64,000 nucleotides of DNA from Palsa-1150 sp036490515 (GCA_036490515.1 DASXDU010000037.1:62001-126000); one strand, 5' to 3'; numbered from the stretch's first letter, positions 1 through 9,270 are shown. Made by a program: numbers and translations. Notes: generated from the sequence alone by a model not told the origin.

Positions 1-210
1 GCCGAAGCGCGCCACGGCGAGCGCAACATAGACGTCGTCGGTCGCCAGCGCGGTGTAGAGCCACTTCTTGTGCCTCGCGAGGCGCGCCGCCCCTCCGAGC
101 CCGAGCGGCGACCAGTCCACCGGCGGGAGGCCGCCCGCGTACGAGCCGATGCGCGGGCGCGCCGACGATGGATCGACGACGGACTCGGGGGTGGCGGACA
201 GCTCGCGCAC
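1..210 (-). CDS. DUF2804-like protein, N-terminal part (runs off window)
   Basis: The first 70 codons of a minus-strand gene lie here; the rest is beyond base 1. The reading frame runs from a GTG at 210 and contains GGLPPVDWSP followed by RLARHKKWLYTALATDDVYV. That arrangement of a DWS motif, then a basic RxxRxKKW segment and an aromatic strand, resembles the start of DUF2804 proteins, whose function is not established. The frame stays open a short way upstream of the GTG, so the start is not certain. The gene is divergent from the lipoprotein gene that begins at 240, leaving a gap of about 30 bases that must hold both promoters or neither. The family call rests on a short stretch only. Confidence 0.55.
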   Translation of the reverse strand, partial: MRELSATPESVVDPSSARPRIGSYAGGLPPVDWSPLGLGGAARLARHKKWLYTALATDDVYVALAVARFG

Positions 211-239
211 GATGGCGATTAGAGTAGGCTCTGGCGCCG

Positions 240-872
240 ATGCGACGCACCCTCTTCCTCATCGCGCTCGCGGCATGCGCGTGTTCGCGCTCTCCAGCGG
301 AGCCCGGCGGCGGCTCCCAGCAGTCGCCGTCGGTCGCTTCCTCCACGTCTTCTGCTCCAGCGGCGGCCACGACGCCGGGGCACCTCGGTCGGCCGCCGCC
401 CCCCCCGCCCCCTCCGAAGCCGGACATCGCCTGGGATGCGCCCCATCGGTGGGAGTCGCGGATCCCGTCCACGCCCATGCGCACCGCGGAGTGGCGAGTT
501 CCGCGCGTCGCGCCGGACCGCGAAGACGGTGAGTGCTTCGTCATCACGTTCGGCAAAGGGCAGGGCGGCTCGGTGGACGACAACGTGAACCGGTGGGTCC
601 AGCAGCTGAAGCCCACCACGTCCACGCTCGATCGCACTACGCGGACCGTGCACGGGATGACGATCACCCGCGTCGAGATCGCCGGCACCTACACCGCCAT
701 GGCGATGCCTCCCATGCCGGCAAGCGCGCCGCGTCCCGGCTACCGGCTCGTAGGCGAGATCGTCGAGACGCCAACCGGGACGTGGTTCTTCAAGCTCACG
801 GGCCCCGATGCGACGGCGAAGGCGGCCGGCAAGGAGCTCGACGCGCTCGTCGACTCGATCCGCCCGAGCTGA
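240..872 (+). CDS. Putative lipoprotein with proline-rich linker
   Basis: A 210-aa protein of unknown function. The N-terminus has a basic start, a hydrophobic core and the lipobox LAAC near residue 13, so it should be lipidated and exported. Residues about 20-60 are Ser/Ala-rich and end in a run of eight prolines, a typical flexible spacer. The rest (about 65-210) is a compact domain that includes ECFVITFGKGQGGSVDDNVN and ends DALVDSIRPS. The style of this domain, with a strand GTWFFKLTGP followed by a helix, is reminiscent of small periplasmic proteins that end in LLDSI-type helices. I do not recognise a named family. It lies divergent to the DUF2804-like gene and convergent with the phospholipase D gene. 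Confidence 0.7.
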   Translation: MRRTLFLIALAACACSRSPAEPGGGSQQSPSVASSTSSAPAAATTPGHLGRPPPPPPPPKPDIAWDAPHRWESRIPSTPMRTAEWRVPRVAPDREDGECFVITFGKGQGGSVDDNVNRWVQQLKPTTSTLDRTTRTVHGMTITRVEIAGTYTAMAMPPMPASAPRPGYRLVGEIVETPTGTWFFKLTGPDATAKAAGKELDALVDSIRPS

Positions 873-886
873 CCCTCGCCACGCTC

Positions 887-2356
887 TCAGAGGAGCGGAG
901 ACACGAGCCGGGACGCGCCCTCCTTCAGGCGCGGAGACCAACCGCGCGCTTTCCAGGCGTCCGTCTCGATGCGGCGACTGTCGGCGAGCTCCGCGTCGAA
1001 GGTTCGCGACAGGCGAGCGGCGGTCGTCTCGTCGTGAACGAGCGTGTGCACCTCGAAGTTGAGCCGGAAGCTCCGGAGGTCCATGTTCGCGCTTCCCACG
1101 AGCGCGACGTGTCGGTCGGTGACCAGCGTCTTGGCGTGCACGATCCCGGGTGTGTACTCGCGGACGTCGACGCCTGCATCGAGGAGCTGCGAGTAGAAGC
1201 TCCTCCCGGCGTGGTACGTGACCCGGTGGTTCGAGTGCGCGGGAAGCATGAGCTTCACCTCGACGCCGCGCATGGCCGCGACCTCCATCGCGACGAGCAG
1301 CGACTCGTCCGGGACGAAGTAGGGGGTCGTCACGAGGACCTCCTTCTGTGCGCCCACGATCGCGCCGAAGTAGAGGCGGTGGATGGCTTCCGTTCGCGTG
1401 TCGGGCCCGCTCGGTACGATCGCGACCGTCGCTTCGCCGCGCACCGCGGGAGTGCGCGGGAAGTACTCCGTCGGGTCGATGGGCTCCCCGGTTGCGAAGG
1501 CCCAGTCCTGGAAGAAGACGCGCTGGAGCTCGGCCGCCGCCGGGCCGTCGATCCGCAGGTGCACGTCGCGCCATCCCCCGATCCCTCGCATCTGCCCTCC
1601 CCGGTACTCGTCCCCGATGTTGAAGCCACCCGTGAGCGCGGTCTCGCCGTCGACCACGACGATCTTGCGATGGTTGCGGAGGTTGACCGGCTGCAGCAGA
1701 ACGCTGCGCATGGGCAGAAAGACCCCCACGCGAACGCCCGCCTTGTGGAGCGGCCGCTCCCACGCGCGGCCCAGAGCGAAGCAGCCGAAACCGTCCATGA
1801 GAAGTCGCACCGCCACGCCGCGCTTCGCGGCGGCGATCAGCCGGTCGCGGAACCAGCGCCCGGTCTGGTCGTCGCGGATCAGGTAGTACTGCGCATGGAC
1901 GTGGTGCCGGGCCGCGTCGATGGCCGCGCCGAGGGCATCGTAGGCCGCAGGTCCATCGGTCAGCACCTCGACCTTGTTGCCGGTCGTCGCGCGCTGGTGC
2001 GTGAGTCGCTCGCCCACCCGGAAGAGCGCGCGCTCGAGGGGGTCTTCGAGCGCTTCGTCCTTGCGGGATGGCGTGTCTCCCTGCGCTTGATCGCGCGCAT
2101 CCGAGACCCGGGCATGGACGACGGCGTCGAGCTCGCGCTTTCGCTTCGCCGGCAGGCGCACGCGGTCGCGCCCGAAGAGCACGAAGAGCACGGCGCCGAG
2201 GGCCGGCAGGAAGACCAGCGTGAGGATCCACGCGATGGTGGAAGAAGGCTCCTTGCGACGCACGAGTACGACCGGGACGAGCGCCAGCCCCACGACGAAG
2301 AAGAAGAGGCCCACGACGTGCGAGGCGTACGGCCAGAGACGGTGGAGCGCTTCCAT
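887..2356 (-). CDS. cls: Cardiolipin synthase-like phospholipase D protein
   Basis: A 489-aa membrane enzyme of the phospholipase D superfamily, expected to condense phosphatidylglycerol into cardiolipin at the inner membrane. Two hydrophobic segments in the first 60 residues form the usual Cls N-terminal anchor with the PLDc_N pattern (SSTIAWILTLVFLPALGAVL). Two HKD motifs are complete: HRKIVVVDGETALTGG at about residue 228 and HAKTLVTDRHVALVGSANMD at about 405, each with His, Lys and Asp followed by the GG/GS-N signature. Length matches the family (about 480). I chose the ATG at 2356 because the frame upstream has no plausible signal or anchor sequence, while residue 1 onward matches the anchor. 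It is convergent with the lipoprotein gene at 240. Confidence 0.9.
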   Translation of the reverse strand: MEALHRLWPYASHVVGLFFFVVGLALVPVVLVRRKEPSSTIAWILTLVFLPALGAVLFVLFGRDRVRLPAKRKRELDAVVHARVSDARDQAQGDTPSRKDEALEDPLERALFRVGERLTHQRATTGNKVEVLTDGPAAYDALGAAIDAARHHVHAQYYLIRDDQTGRWFRDRLIAAAKRGVAVRLLMDGFGCFALGRAWERPLHKAGVRVGVFLPMRSVLLQPVNLRNHRKIVVVDGETALTGGFNIGDEYRGGQMRGIGGWRDVHLRIDGPAAAELQRVFFQDWAFATGEPIDPTEYFPRTPAVRGEATVAIVPSGPDTRTEAIHRLYFGAIVGAQKEVLVTTPYFVPDESLLVAMEVAAMRGVEVKLMLPAHSNHRVTYHAGRSFYSQLLDAGVDVREYTPGIVHAKTLVTDRHVALVGSANMDLRSFRLNFEVHTLVHDETTAARLSRTFDAELADSRRIETDAWKARGWSPRLKEGASRLVSPLL

Positions 2357-2423
2357 CGCGACCAGAATAGGCGCACGCCGGCCGCACGTGCGGCGCGAGC
2401 GGTCCTGGTAGGCTGTCGGGACG

Positions 2424-3482
2424 ATGGGATTGCGGTTTCCGGTGGCGGTCGAGCGCGCAGTGACCCGCGGGTTCGTGCGCCTCCCCGGCCCTCTCCTGCG
2501 GCGCATCGTCGGGCCCGCTCGCCGATCGCCCGATGGGCTGGAGCTGGACCTCCAGCTGCAGGCGCTGCTCTGGCTCATCGACCGGCTGAAGATCCCCGCG
2601 TTCGCCGCTGGACCCGTGACCGAGGCGCGTGCGCTGATGGACCGATCCGCACCGACGCTGGACCTTCCGCCCGCACACCGGGTCGCTGCATACGACCGCA
2701 CTGTCCCCGGCGCCGAGGGGCCCCGCCGTTCGCGGGTCTACGTCCCGCAAGCAGCCCCTTCACGCGGCGCGCCCGGGCTCGTGTACTTCCACGGAGGAGG
2801 ATGGGTGGTCGGATCGATCGAGTCCCACGACCGCCTCTGTCGTGGTCTCGCTGATCGCTCCGGCGTCGTCGTCCTCTCGGTGGACTACCGCCTCGCGCCC
2901 GAGCACCCGTTCCCGGCCGCCGCGCACGACGCCATTGCGACGTCTCGCTGGGTCCTCGACCACGCCGAGCAGCTCGGCCTCGACCCGGCCCGCATCGCGA
3001 TTGGCGGTGACAGCGCGGGCGGGAACCTCACCGCCGTGTCGTGTCTCGCTCTGCGCGACGCGGTCCGTCGGCCCGCGTTCCAGCTCCTGCTCTACCCCGG
3101 CACCGACATGACCCGCGCCCTGCCCTCGCACGCGATGTTCCGGGACAGCTTCTTCCTCAGCAGGGCCGCGGGCGACTGGTATCTCGGGCACTACCTGCCG
3201 CCGTCCGCCGATCTCCGCGACCCTCTCGCGTCGCCCCTCTTCGCGCCGGATGTCGCGCGCGTTGCACCCGCGCTCGTGGTCCTCGGCGGTTTCGACCCCC
3301 TGCGCGACGAGGGCCGCGGCTACGCGGACCGTCTGCGCGATGCGGGGGTTCCCGTCGAGACCGTATGCGTCGACGGCCAGATGCACGGGTTTCTCATGCT
3401 CGGGGGAGCGCTGCGCGAGGCGGAGCGGACGGTGGATCTCGTCGCCGATCGCCTGCGCGCAGGTCTCGTGAAGTCGTCATGA
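2424..3482 (+). CDS. Alpha/beta hydrolase, HSL-type esterase/lipase
   Basis: A 352-aa hydrolase of the hormone-sensitive lipase family (Abhydrolase_3), acting on carboxylic esters. The oxyanion-hole motif YFHGGGW is at about residue 120, the nucleophile motif GDSAGG at about 195, the acid in GGFDPLRDEG near 290 and the base in MHGF near 320. Between them, VDYRLAPEHPFPAA is the conserved YRLAPE segment of the family. About 90 residues precede the catalytic core, as is usual for the cap region. There is no signal peptide. Its stop codon overlaps the start of the next gene by 4 bases (ATGA), so the two are probably translated together. Confidence 0.9.
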   Translation: MGLRFPVAVERAVTRGFVRLPGPLLRRIVGPARRSPDGLELDLQLQALLWLIDRLKIPAFAAGPVTEARALMDRSAPTLDLPPAHRVAAYDRTVPGAEGPRRSRVYVPQAAPSRGAPGLVYFHGGGWVVGSIESHDRLCRGLADRSGVVVLSVDYRLAPEHPFPAAAHDAIATSRWVLDHAEQLGLDPARIAIGGDSAGGNLTAVSCLALRDAVRRPAFQLLLYPGTDMTRALPSHAMFRDSFFLSRAAGDWYLGHYLPPSADLRDPLASPLFAPDVARVAPALVVLGGFDPLRDEGRGYADRLRDAGVPVETVCVDGQMHGFLMLGGALREAERTVDLVADRLRAGLVKSS

Positions 3483-4522
3483 GCGCGTCGGGCCGGGATC
3501 CATTCCTCGCGGGAGGCGTCCTGGCGGTGCTCTCGGCGTGCGCGTTCGGCGCGAGCACCCCCCTCGTGCAGCACTTCGGGCACGACGCAGGCCCCTTCAC
3601 CACCGCGGCGCTCCTCTACGGTGGGGCCGCCGCCGCGTCCGTGGGCGGTCGGGCGCGAGGCGCTCGCCTCGACCGCGAATTCATGGTGCGCGTGCTCGCC
3701 GTGGCGCTGCTCGGAGCGGTCGTGGCGCCGGTCGCGCTCGCCTGGGGACTCCAGCGCACGAGCGGCGTCACGGCAGCCTTGCTCCTGAACCTCGAGGCGC
3801 TGTTCACCGTGGGCCTCGCGTTCGTCGTATGGCGCGAGCCGCTCGGCACGCGCGTGACGATCGCAGTGCTCGCCATGGTCGCCGGCGGCGTACTCCTCGT
3901 GCTCGAGGGGCGCACCGCGTCGGTCACGGCGGGCTGGGGCGCGCTCGCCGTGGTCGTGGCCACGCTCGCCTGGGCCGGCGACAACGTCGTGGGTCGCCCG
4001 CTTGCGGACCGCGATCCCGCGTCGGTCGTCCGCGCGAAGGGAACGATTGGAGCGGCCCTCGCGCTCCTGATCGCCTTCATCCTGCGCGAGCGACTTCCGC
4101 CCTGGAGGGACGTGCTGGCGCTCGCCGCGTGCGGGGCCGTCGGCTACGGCCTCAGCCTGCGGCTCTACCTCCGCGCCCAGCGGCTCCTGGGCGCTGCGCG
4201 CACCGGGTCCATCTTCGCCGCAGGCCCGTTCCTGGGAGCGGCCTTCGCCTGGTGCCTCGGCGAGCGATCGGGCGGCATCGCCACGGTCGCCGCAGGCGCG
4301 CTCTGCGCCTTCGGCGTTGCGCTCCACCTGACCGAGTCCCATGCGCACTCCCACACGCACGAGGCGGCCGAGCACGAGCACGCGCACCGGCACGATGACG
4401 GGCATCACACCCACACGCACGACGCGTATCCGCCCGGCGAGCACTCGCATCCGCATCGGCACGAGCCGCTCGCGCACGCGCATGCTCACGGTCCCGACCT
4501 CCACCATCGTCACGACCACTGA
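3479..4522 (+). CDS. EamA/DMT-family transporter with long C-terminal His-rich tail
   Basis: A 347-aa inner-membrane protein with about ten hydrophobic segments arranged as two EamA repeats (drug/metabolite transporter superfamily). The first repeat starts GGVLAVLSACAFGASTPLVQ, the second around the GWGALAVVVATLAWAGDNVV segment. Residues about 286-347 are a hydrophilic tail in which 23 of 62 residues are histidine, alternating with Ala, Ser, Thr and acidic residues. Such tails bind Ni, Zn, Cu or Co in other transporters; a metal-linked role here is inference. The start ATG overlaps the stop of the esterase gene (ATGA), showing translational coupling. Substrate is unknown. Confidence 0.85.
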   Translation: MSASGRDPFLAGGVLAVLSACAFGASTPLVQHFGHDAGPFTTAALLYGGAAAASVGGRARGARLDREFMVRVLAVALLGAVVAPVALAWGLQRTSGVTAALLLNLEALFTVGLAFVVWREPLGTRVTIAVLAMVAGGVLLVLEGRTASVTAGWGALAVVVATLAWAGDNVVGRPLADRDPASVVRAKGTIGAALALLIAFILRERLPPWRDVLALAACGAVGYGLSLRLYLRAQRLLGAARTGSIFAAGPFLGAAFAWCLGERSGGIATVAAGALCAFGVALHLTESHAHSHTHEAAEHEHAHRHDDGHHTHTHDAYPPGEHSHPHRHEPLAHAHAHGPDLHHRHDH

Positions 4523-4537
4523 GCGCACGCGGCAGCG

Positions 4538-6373
4538 TCAGCGGTACCCCTCTGCCTGGAGCGCGAACATCCGGGCGTAGGTGCCGCCGAGGGCGACGAG
4601 CTCCTCGTGCGAGCCTTTCTCGGCGACCGTTCCGTGGTCGAGGACCACGATGGTGCTGGCCATGCGGACCGTCGGGAAACGGTGCGAGATGACGACGGTC
4701 GTCCGCCCCTGGGCGAGCTCGCGGAAGCGCGTGAAGACGGCGTGCTCCGCCTCGGCATCGAGTGCGGCCGTCGGCTCGTCGAGCACGAGGATGTCGGCCT
4801 CCTCGCGCATGAACGCGCGAGCGAGGGCGATCTTCTGCCACTGCCCGCCCGACAGCTCGGTACCGTCCTGGAACCACCTCCCCAGCGGTGCGTCCAGGCC
4901 GCTGGGAAGCGCCGACACCACGTCCGTGGCACCGCCCCGCTCGACCGCCCGCTCGACGCGTGGTTCCTCGTCCATGTGCTCGACGCTGCCCATGCCGACG
5001 TTCTCGCGCACCTTGAGCTGGTACTGGTTGAAGTCCTGGAACAGCACGCCGAACCTCTTGCGGAGGGTCAGCGGGTCCCACTCCCGTAGATCGCGCCCGT
5101 CGAGGACGATGCGGCCTTCGGTCGGCTCGTAGAGGCGGGTGAGAAGCTTGACCAAGGTCGTCTTGCCGGCGCCGTTCTGGCCGACCAGCGCGAGGCTGGC
5201 GCCCGGCGCGATCGTCAGGTCCACGTGCCGGAGGGCCCAGGCGTCCTTGCCCGGGTACCGGAAGCCGAGATCCTCGAGGACGAGGCCCTTCGCGCCTTGC
5301 TCGGCGGCGGCGGTCCCCGGCGATTGCAGGCGCGCGGCGGCGCCCGCGTCGGCGATCGCGAGGAACTCCCAGAGGTTCGACATGTAGAGGTTGTGCTCGT
5401 AGATGTCCCCGATCCCGCCGAGGGCGGACTGGAAGGCTTGCTGGCCTTGACGGAACGCGAGCACGTACATCGTCATGTTGCCGAGCGTGAGCGCCCCCGC
5501 GGCCGTCATGATCGCCATCGCCGCGTAGGCCGCGTAGAAGGTGCCCGTCCCGATCAGGGAGAGCACCTGCGTCCACTTCGCGCGCCGGAGATAGAGCTTC
5601 CGATCCTCGTCGTAGAACTCTTCGCTCAGCACCTTGTACCGGTCGAGGAGCATCGGGCCCACGCCGAAGAGCTTCACCTCCTTCGCGTGCTCGTCGTTCG
5701 CGAGGACGTACTCGAGGTACATCAAGCGCCTGGACTCGGGCGAGCGCCAGTTCCGGATCTTGAAGGCGAGCTTCGAGAAGCGCATCTCGGCGATGGTCGC
5801 GGGAATGGTCGCGACGCAAAGGGCGAGGACGGCCCATCCGCTGAACCGGACCAGGAGGGCACCGTACCCGACCAGCGTGATGAGGCTTTGCACGAGGCCG
5901 AAGGCGCCCGTGATGAGCGAGATGGGGCGGGAAGATGCCTCGCGTCGCGCGCGGGTCAGCTTGTCGTAGAACTCCGGGTCTTCGAAGAAATGGAGCTCGA
6001 GCCCCTGCGCCTTCTCGAGGATCGAGACGTTGATGTCGACGCCGAGCCGCAAGCCGAGGATGTTCCGGATGAGGGCCAACCCGCGCTGAACGAGGGCGAG
6101 AGCGACGACGAGACCCAGCTCGAAGAGGACCCACCGCAAGGTCTCGCCTCGGTCGTGCGCCACGACGGCGTCGACGATCCGCTTGCCGGCGTACGCGATC
6201 CCGAGCGGGACCAGGCCGCCGACGAGGGTGAGGACCGCCAGGGCGACCGTTTGCGTGGGCGACGATCGCCATACCAGCCGCAGGGTCATTCGCGTGTGAC
6301 GCGCGCTTTCGCGAAGCGGCGCCCACGGCTTGCCCTTGGGCTTTGCGGCGGGTCTCGGCGGGAGGGGTCGCAC
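4538..6373 (-). CDS. ABC transporter, fused permease and ATP-binding domains
   Basis: A 611-aa half-transporter of the exporter (type IV) class that should act as a homodimer in the inner membrane. Residues about 30-320 contain the transmembrane domain with paired hydrophobic helices. The nucleotide-binding domain follows: Walker A GQNGAGKTTL near residue 390, a Q-loop in GVLFQDFNQYQL, the signature LSGGQWQK near 505, Walker B ILVLDEPTAALD and the H-loop VISHRFPTV. It ends with the usual TVAEKGSHEELVALGG segment. Substrate cannot be told from sequence. No partner half-transporter lies next to it. The gene converges on the EamA gene with a 15-base gap. Confidence 0.9.
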   Translation of the reverse strand: MRPLPPRPAAKPKGKPWAPLRESARHTRMTLRLVWRSSPTQTVALAVLTLVGGLVPLGIAYAGKRIVDAVVAHDRGETLRWVLFELGLVVALALVQRGLALIRNILGLRLGVDINVSILEKAQGLELHFFEDPEFYDKLTRARREASSRPISLITGAFGLVQSLITLVGYGALLVRFSGWAVLALCVATIPATIAEMRFSKLAFKIRNWRSPESRRLMYLEYVLANDEHAKEVKLFGVGPMLLDRYKVLSEEFYDEDRKLYLRRAKWTQVLSLIGTGTFYAAYAAMAIMTAAGALTLGNMTMYVLAFRQGQQAFQSALGGIGDIYEHNLYMSNLWEFLAIADAGAAARLQSPGTAAAEQGAKGLVLEDLGFRYPGKDAWALRHVDLTIAPGASLALVGQNGAGKTTLVKLLTRLYEPTEGRIVLDGRDLREWDPLTLRKRFGVLFQDFNQYQLKVRENVGMGSVEHMDEEPRVERAVERGGATDVVSALPSGLDAPLGRWFQDGTELSGGQWQKIALARAFMREEADILVLDEPTAALDAEAEHAVFTRFRELAQGRTTVVISHRFPTVRMASTIVVLDHGTVAEKGSHEELVALGGTYARMFALQAEGYR

Positions 6374-6412
6374 GAACCGCAGAACGTAACCCAGCCTGTC
6401 CGGGCCGCTACG

Positions 6413-7573
6413 TCACGCCGCGCGTGCGAGGCTCTGCGGGAGCGCGAACTCGGCCATCGCCCCCGCAAGGCCCACCTCGACCACACGGTCCCAGTAGCGG
6501 CGGCCGGCCCACACAGCCGGAACGTCGGCGAAGGGAACGCGCTCGCGGACCAGCTCCACGCTCGAAACGAGGCGACGCGCGAACGGCACCATGTAACGCC
6601 ATGACGTGCGTGGGACCGCGAGCTCGTCCGCCATCTCCGCTCCGAGGAGCTCCCGGCACATCGCGGCGCTGAACCGGACGAGCCGCCTCGCGTTGGCGAT
6701 CTCACCTCGCGTCCTCGCCGTCTGGTACGGCGCCTCGAGCAGGGCGCGCGTGAGTTGCCGCGAGTCGTCGTCCGGTCGCCCCATGGTGCCGGCGATGACC
6801 TCCCCGAGGTGCACCCCCTCTGCCTCGGTCGCCGGCAAGAGCTCGGGATCGATGCCCATCAACCAGCCGGACCAGCGCCACAACTGGACGTACGCCTCGG
6901 CGTCGCGCCGCGCGATCCGCATGCCGAGCTGTCGCAAGCCCTCGAGGACGATCACCGAGAAGAGGAGGGAAGTGCCCGCCTGATCGTGCTGGTTCACGGG
7001 CGCACCCCACGCCGACGCGTTCCATCGCCCGCTCCGCAAGATCATGCGACGTACGTGGGCGTGGACCAGGCGCACCTTGAGGGTGATGCACCATCCTTCG
7101 TGGCGGGGTCGCATCGACCCCGGCGTGATCGTCGCCTGGACGAACCGCGCCGTTTCGTTCAACCGCCGCGCGGCCTGCTCCTGCAGGCGACCACTGAAGA
7201 CGAGCGGCTTGTTCCCGGCCGGTGACGAGTACCCGAGGACGAGCGACTTCAGCGCCAGGACGATCCCGCCGAGCGGGCCCGCACGCAGGAGCACCTCGCC
7301 GCCCCGGTCGACGGTCTCCCAGTCGACCCACATCGGGACGCCCTCGACGTGCTCGAAGAATGCGCGAAAGGCGGCGGGCGCCGACGGGACTCGCTCGATG
7401 CCTCTGCGCGAGGCTTCGTCGAACAGCTTCCAGCCCCCCGGGGTCGCCTCGATGGCCGCGACGACGTCGTCGGCGAGGGGGTCGACGCGTTCGAAGAACC
7501 TGCCCAGGCGGTCGACCCGGTCGCCGAAGCGCGCCCGTGCGTCGGTCAGGTTGGAAAAACGCGTCGGGAACAT
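6413..7573 (-). CDS. DUF2236 / MpaB-like oxygenase family protein
   Basis: A 386-aa soluble protein of the DUF2236 family, whose characterised members include the fungal oxygenase MpaB and the latex-clearing protein Lcp, both heme b enzymes. Family-like segments are ALKSLVLGYSSPAGNKPLVF, the VRLVHAHVRR helix (with candidate heme-ligand His) and the AYVQLWRWSGWLMGIDPELL stretch. The ATG at 7573 is preferred over in-frame upstream codons because these would run into the divergent HIT gene at 7593. Physiological substrate is unknown. It neighbours, but does not overlap, the ABC exporter gene, which has the same direction. Confidence 0.8.
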   Translation of the reverse strand: MFPTRFSNLTDARARFGDRVDRLGRFFERVDPLADDVVAAIEATPGGWKLFDEASRRGIERVPSAPAAFRAFFEHVEGVPMWVDWETVDRGGEVLLRAGPLGGIVLALKSLVLGYSSPAGNKPLVFSGRLQEQAARRLNETARFVQATITPGSMRPRHEGWCITLKVRLVHAHVRRMILRSGRWNASAWGAPVNQHDQAGTSLLFSVIVLEGLRQLGMRIARRDAEAYVQLWRWSGWLMGIDPELLPATEAEGVHLGEVIAGTMGRPDDDSRQLTRALLEAPYQTARTRGEIANARRLVRFSAAMCRELLGAEMADELAVPRTSWRYMVPFARRLVSSVELVRERVPFADVPAVWAGRRYWDRVVEVGLAGAMAEFALPQSLARAA

Positions 7574-7592
7574 GCTCGAATTGTAGCGCCAG

Positions 7593-8021
7593 ATGCCCTC
7601 GCGTCCCTGCCCCTTCTGCGCCATCGTCGCCGGACGGGGCACAGCGCACCGCGTCCTCGACGAGACGAATCTCGTCGCATTTCTCGACCGGCGCCCCCTC
7701 TTTCCGGGTCACGTGCTCGTCGTGCCGCGCGCCCACGTCGAGACCCTGGGCGATCTTCCCGCGGGAGACGTGGGCACGCTCTTCGAAGCCGTCCAGCGCG
7801 TGGCACGGGCGCTCGAGGCCGGGCTCGCCGCCGAGGGCACCTTCGTGGCGGTCAACAACCGGATCAGCCAGAGCGTTCCCCACCTCCACGTGCACGTCGT
7901 CCCCCGCCGCGCGAAGGATGGTCTCCGCGGCTTCTTCTGGCCGAGGCAGAGCTATGCCAGCGACGAACTCGCCGGCGAGGTCGCGTCGCGCATCCGCGCA
8001 GCGCTCGAACCTCGCGGGTGA
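7593..8021 (+). CDS. HIT family hydrolase
   Basis: A 142-aa histidine-triad protein, expected to hydrolyse or transfer nucleotide phosphoramidates or dinucleoside polyphosphates in the cytoplasm. The catalytic triad motif HLHVHVVPR lies near residue 97 and is complete. An N-terminal CPFC pair (residues 6-9) is the half zinc site seen in the Hint/HIT subgroup. FPGHVLVVPRAHV is the conserved strand preceding the first helix. Length is typical. The gene is divergent from the DUF2236 gene with only a 19-base gap and convergent with the AI-2E-family gene. Confidence 0.92.
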   Translation: MPSRPCPFCAIVAGRGTAHRVLDETNLVAFLDRRPLFPGHVLVVPRAHVETLGDLPAGDVGTLFEAVQRVARALEAGLAAEGTFVAVNNRISQSVPHLHVHVVPRRAKDGLRGFFWPRQSYASDELAGEVASRIRAALEPRG

Positions 8022-8033
8022 TCTGGGCGAGCG

Positions 8034-9116
8034 CTACACGCTCGGTGCGTCGTGCAGGTCGGTCTCCCGCTCGCGCTCGTAGATCCGCGCGCTCGCCACG
8101 AAGAGGGACATGATCACCGGGCCGACGACGATGCCGGCGATCCCGAAGGCCGACATCCCCCCCAGGATCGCCACCAGCATGAGCAGGGGGTGCACCGTGC
8201 TGCGCCGCCCGCCGACGAGCCTTGGCCGGATGACGTAATCGGTGAGCATCCCGACGATCACCAGGCACCAGACGGTCAGGAGGACGGCGCGTGCGACGTG
8301 CCCTTCGAGGAGGAGCGACGTGGCCAGGGGGACCCACACCAGGGGTACCCCCACGACGGGAACGAACGACGTCAGCGCGAGGACGGCGGCCCAGGTGATC
8401 GGCTGCTCGACCCCGCATAGGGCGAAGCCCGCACCGGCGAGCAGGCCCTGGACGATGGCGCTCGCGACGGTGCCGACGAACGCGGTCCGCCCCACGTGGC
8501 GAAACTCGTCGACGAGGGCGCGCGTGTGCTCGGGCTGGAGGGGAAGGAGGCGCTCGAGGTGATAGGCGATCCGACCCCAGTCGAGGACGACGTAGTACAT
8601 GGTCCAGACGGCCATCACGAGGGTTACGATCGCGCCGACGGACGCCTGGACGAGGACGCCTGCGGCTCCCGCGGCGAGGTTCGCGAGATGGCCGAGCTCC
8701 TCGCGAACGCGCGCGAGCGCCGCCACCGGCTCCACCCCGACCGCCGTGAGCCACCGGGTGGCGCGGGGGCCGAGGACCTCGATTCCGTCCGGCCGGAGTA
8801 CACGCTGCACGAAGGCCACGGCGGCCACCACCTCGCGCGCGACGATCCAGACCGCCAGGATCCCGCCTGCGGTCAGGACGATGCCCGCGAGGAGGGCCGT
8901 GGCTGCCGAGGCCAGCCTGCGTCGCTGCCTCATGCGCGCAGCCAGGCGCTCGTGGAGCGGCTGCACGGTGAATCCCATCACGGCGCCCAGGGCGAGGCCG
9001 ACCAGGAGGGGGGACGCCATCCACGCCACGACGACGAAGGCGACCCCGGTCAGAACCGCGAGCGCCACCCTTTCCCCGTCGAAGCGGGCCGGTCTCTCCC
9101 GGCGCATGCCCTGCAC
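8034..9116 (-). CDS. AI-2E family transporter (PerM/YdiK-like permease)
   Basis: A polytopic inner-membrane protein of about 360 residues in the AI-2E transporter (PF01594) superfamily. It has the family's layout: two N-terminal helices around VALAVLTGVAFVVVAWMASPLLVGLALG, a long amphipathic central region, then a cluster of C-terminal helices including VHPLLMLVAILGGMSAFGIAGIVVGPVI, where the family's conserved G-x-x-G-x-x-GP pattern is visible. Start: GTG at 9116 has a GGAAAGG purine stretch five bases upstream; the ATG at 9107 is an alternative and an in-frame ATG at 9194 encodes an implausible leader. Substrate is uncertain, since members include exporters and Na+/H+ antiporters. Confidence 0.85.
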   Translation of the reverse strand: MQGMRRERPARFDGERVALAVLTGVAFVVVAWMASPLLVGLALGAVMGFTVQPLHERLAARMRQRRRLASAATALLAGIVLTAGGILAVWIVAREVVAAVAFVQRVLRPDGIEVLGPRATRWLTAVGVEPVAALARVREELGHLANLAAGAAGVLVQASVGAIVTLVMAVWTMYYVVLDWGRIAYHLERLLPLQPEHTRALVDEFRHVGRTAFVGTVASAIVQGLLAGAGFALCGVEQPITWAAVLALTSFVPVVGVPLVWVPLATSLLLEGHVARAVLLTVWCLVIVGMLTDYVIRPRLVGGRRSTVHPLLMLVAILGGMSAFGIAGIVVGPVIMSLFVASARIYERERETDLHDAPSV

Positions 9117-9270
9117 GAGGCCCTTTCCGACGCAGCCGCCATGCCAGACCCCCCGGCCCCCCGGGGGGCGGTGAAAAAATGTGCTCGTGGGCACGTCCCC
9201 GTACCGTCGCGAGCGTCAGCAGATGAATGCGGCGTGACCCCCTTCGGCCATAAAGGCAAGAGGAGTCCCA

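Noticed and set aside
219..2750. Long minus-strand frame over the lipoprotein and esterase starts
   Set aside because: Arg-rich shadow of the PLD gene in another frame, with no recognisable domain.
9150..9180. GC-rich palindrome next to a run of A considered as a terminator
   Set aside because: The T-run on the minus strand precedes the stem instead of following it, and no gene ends there.
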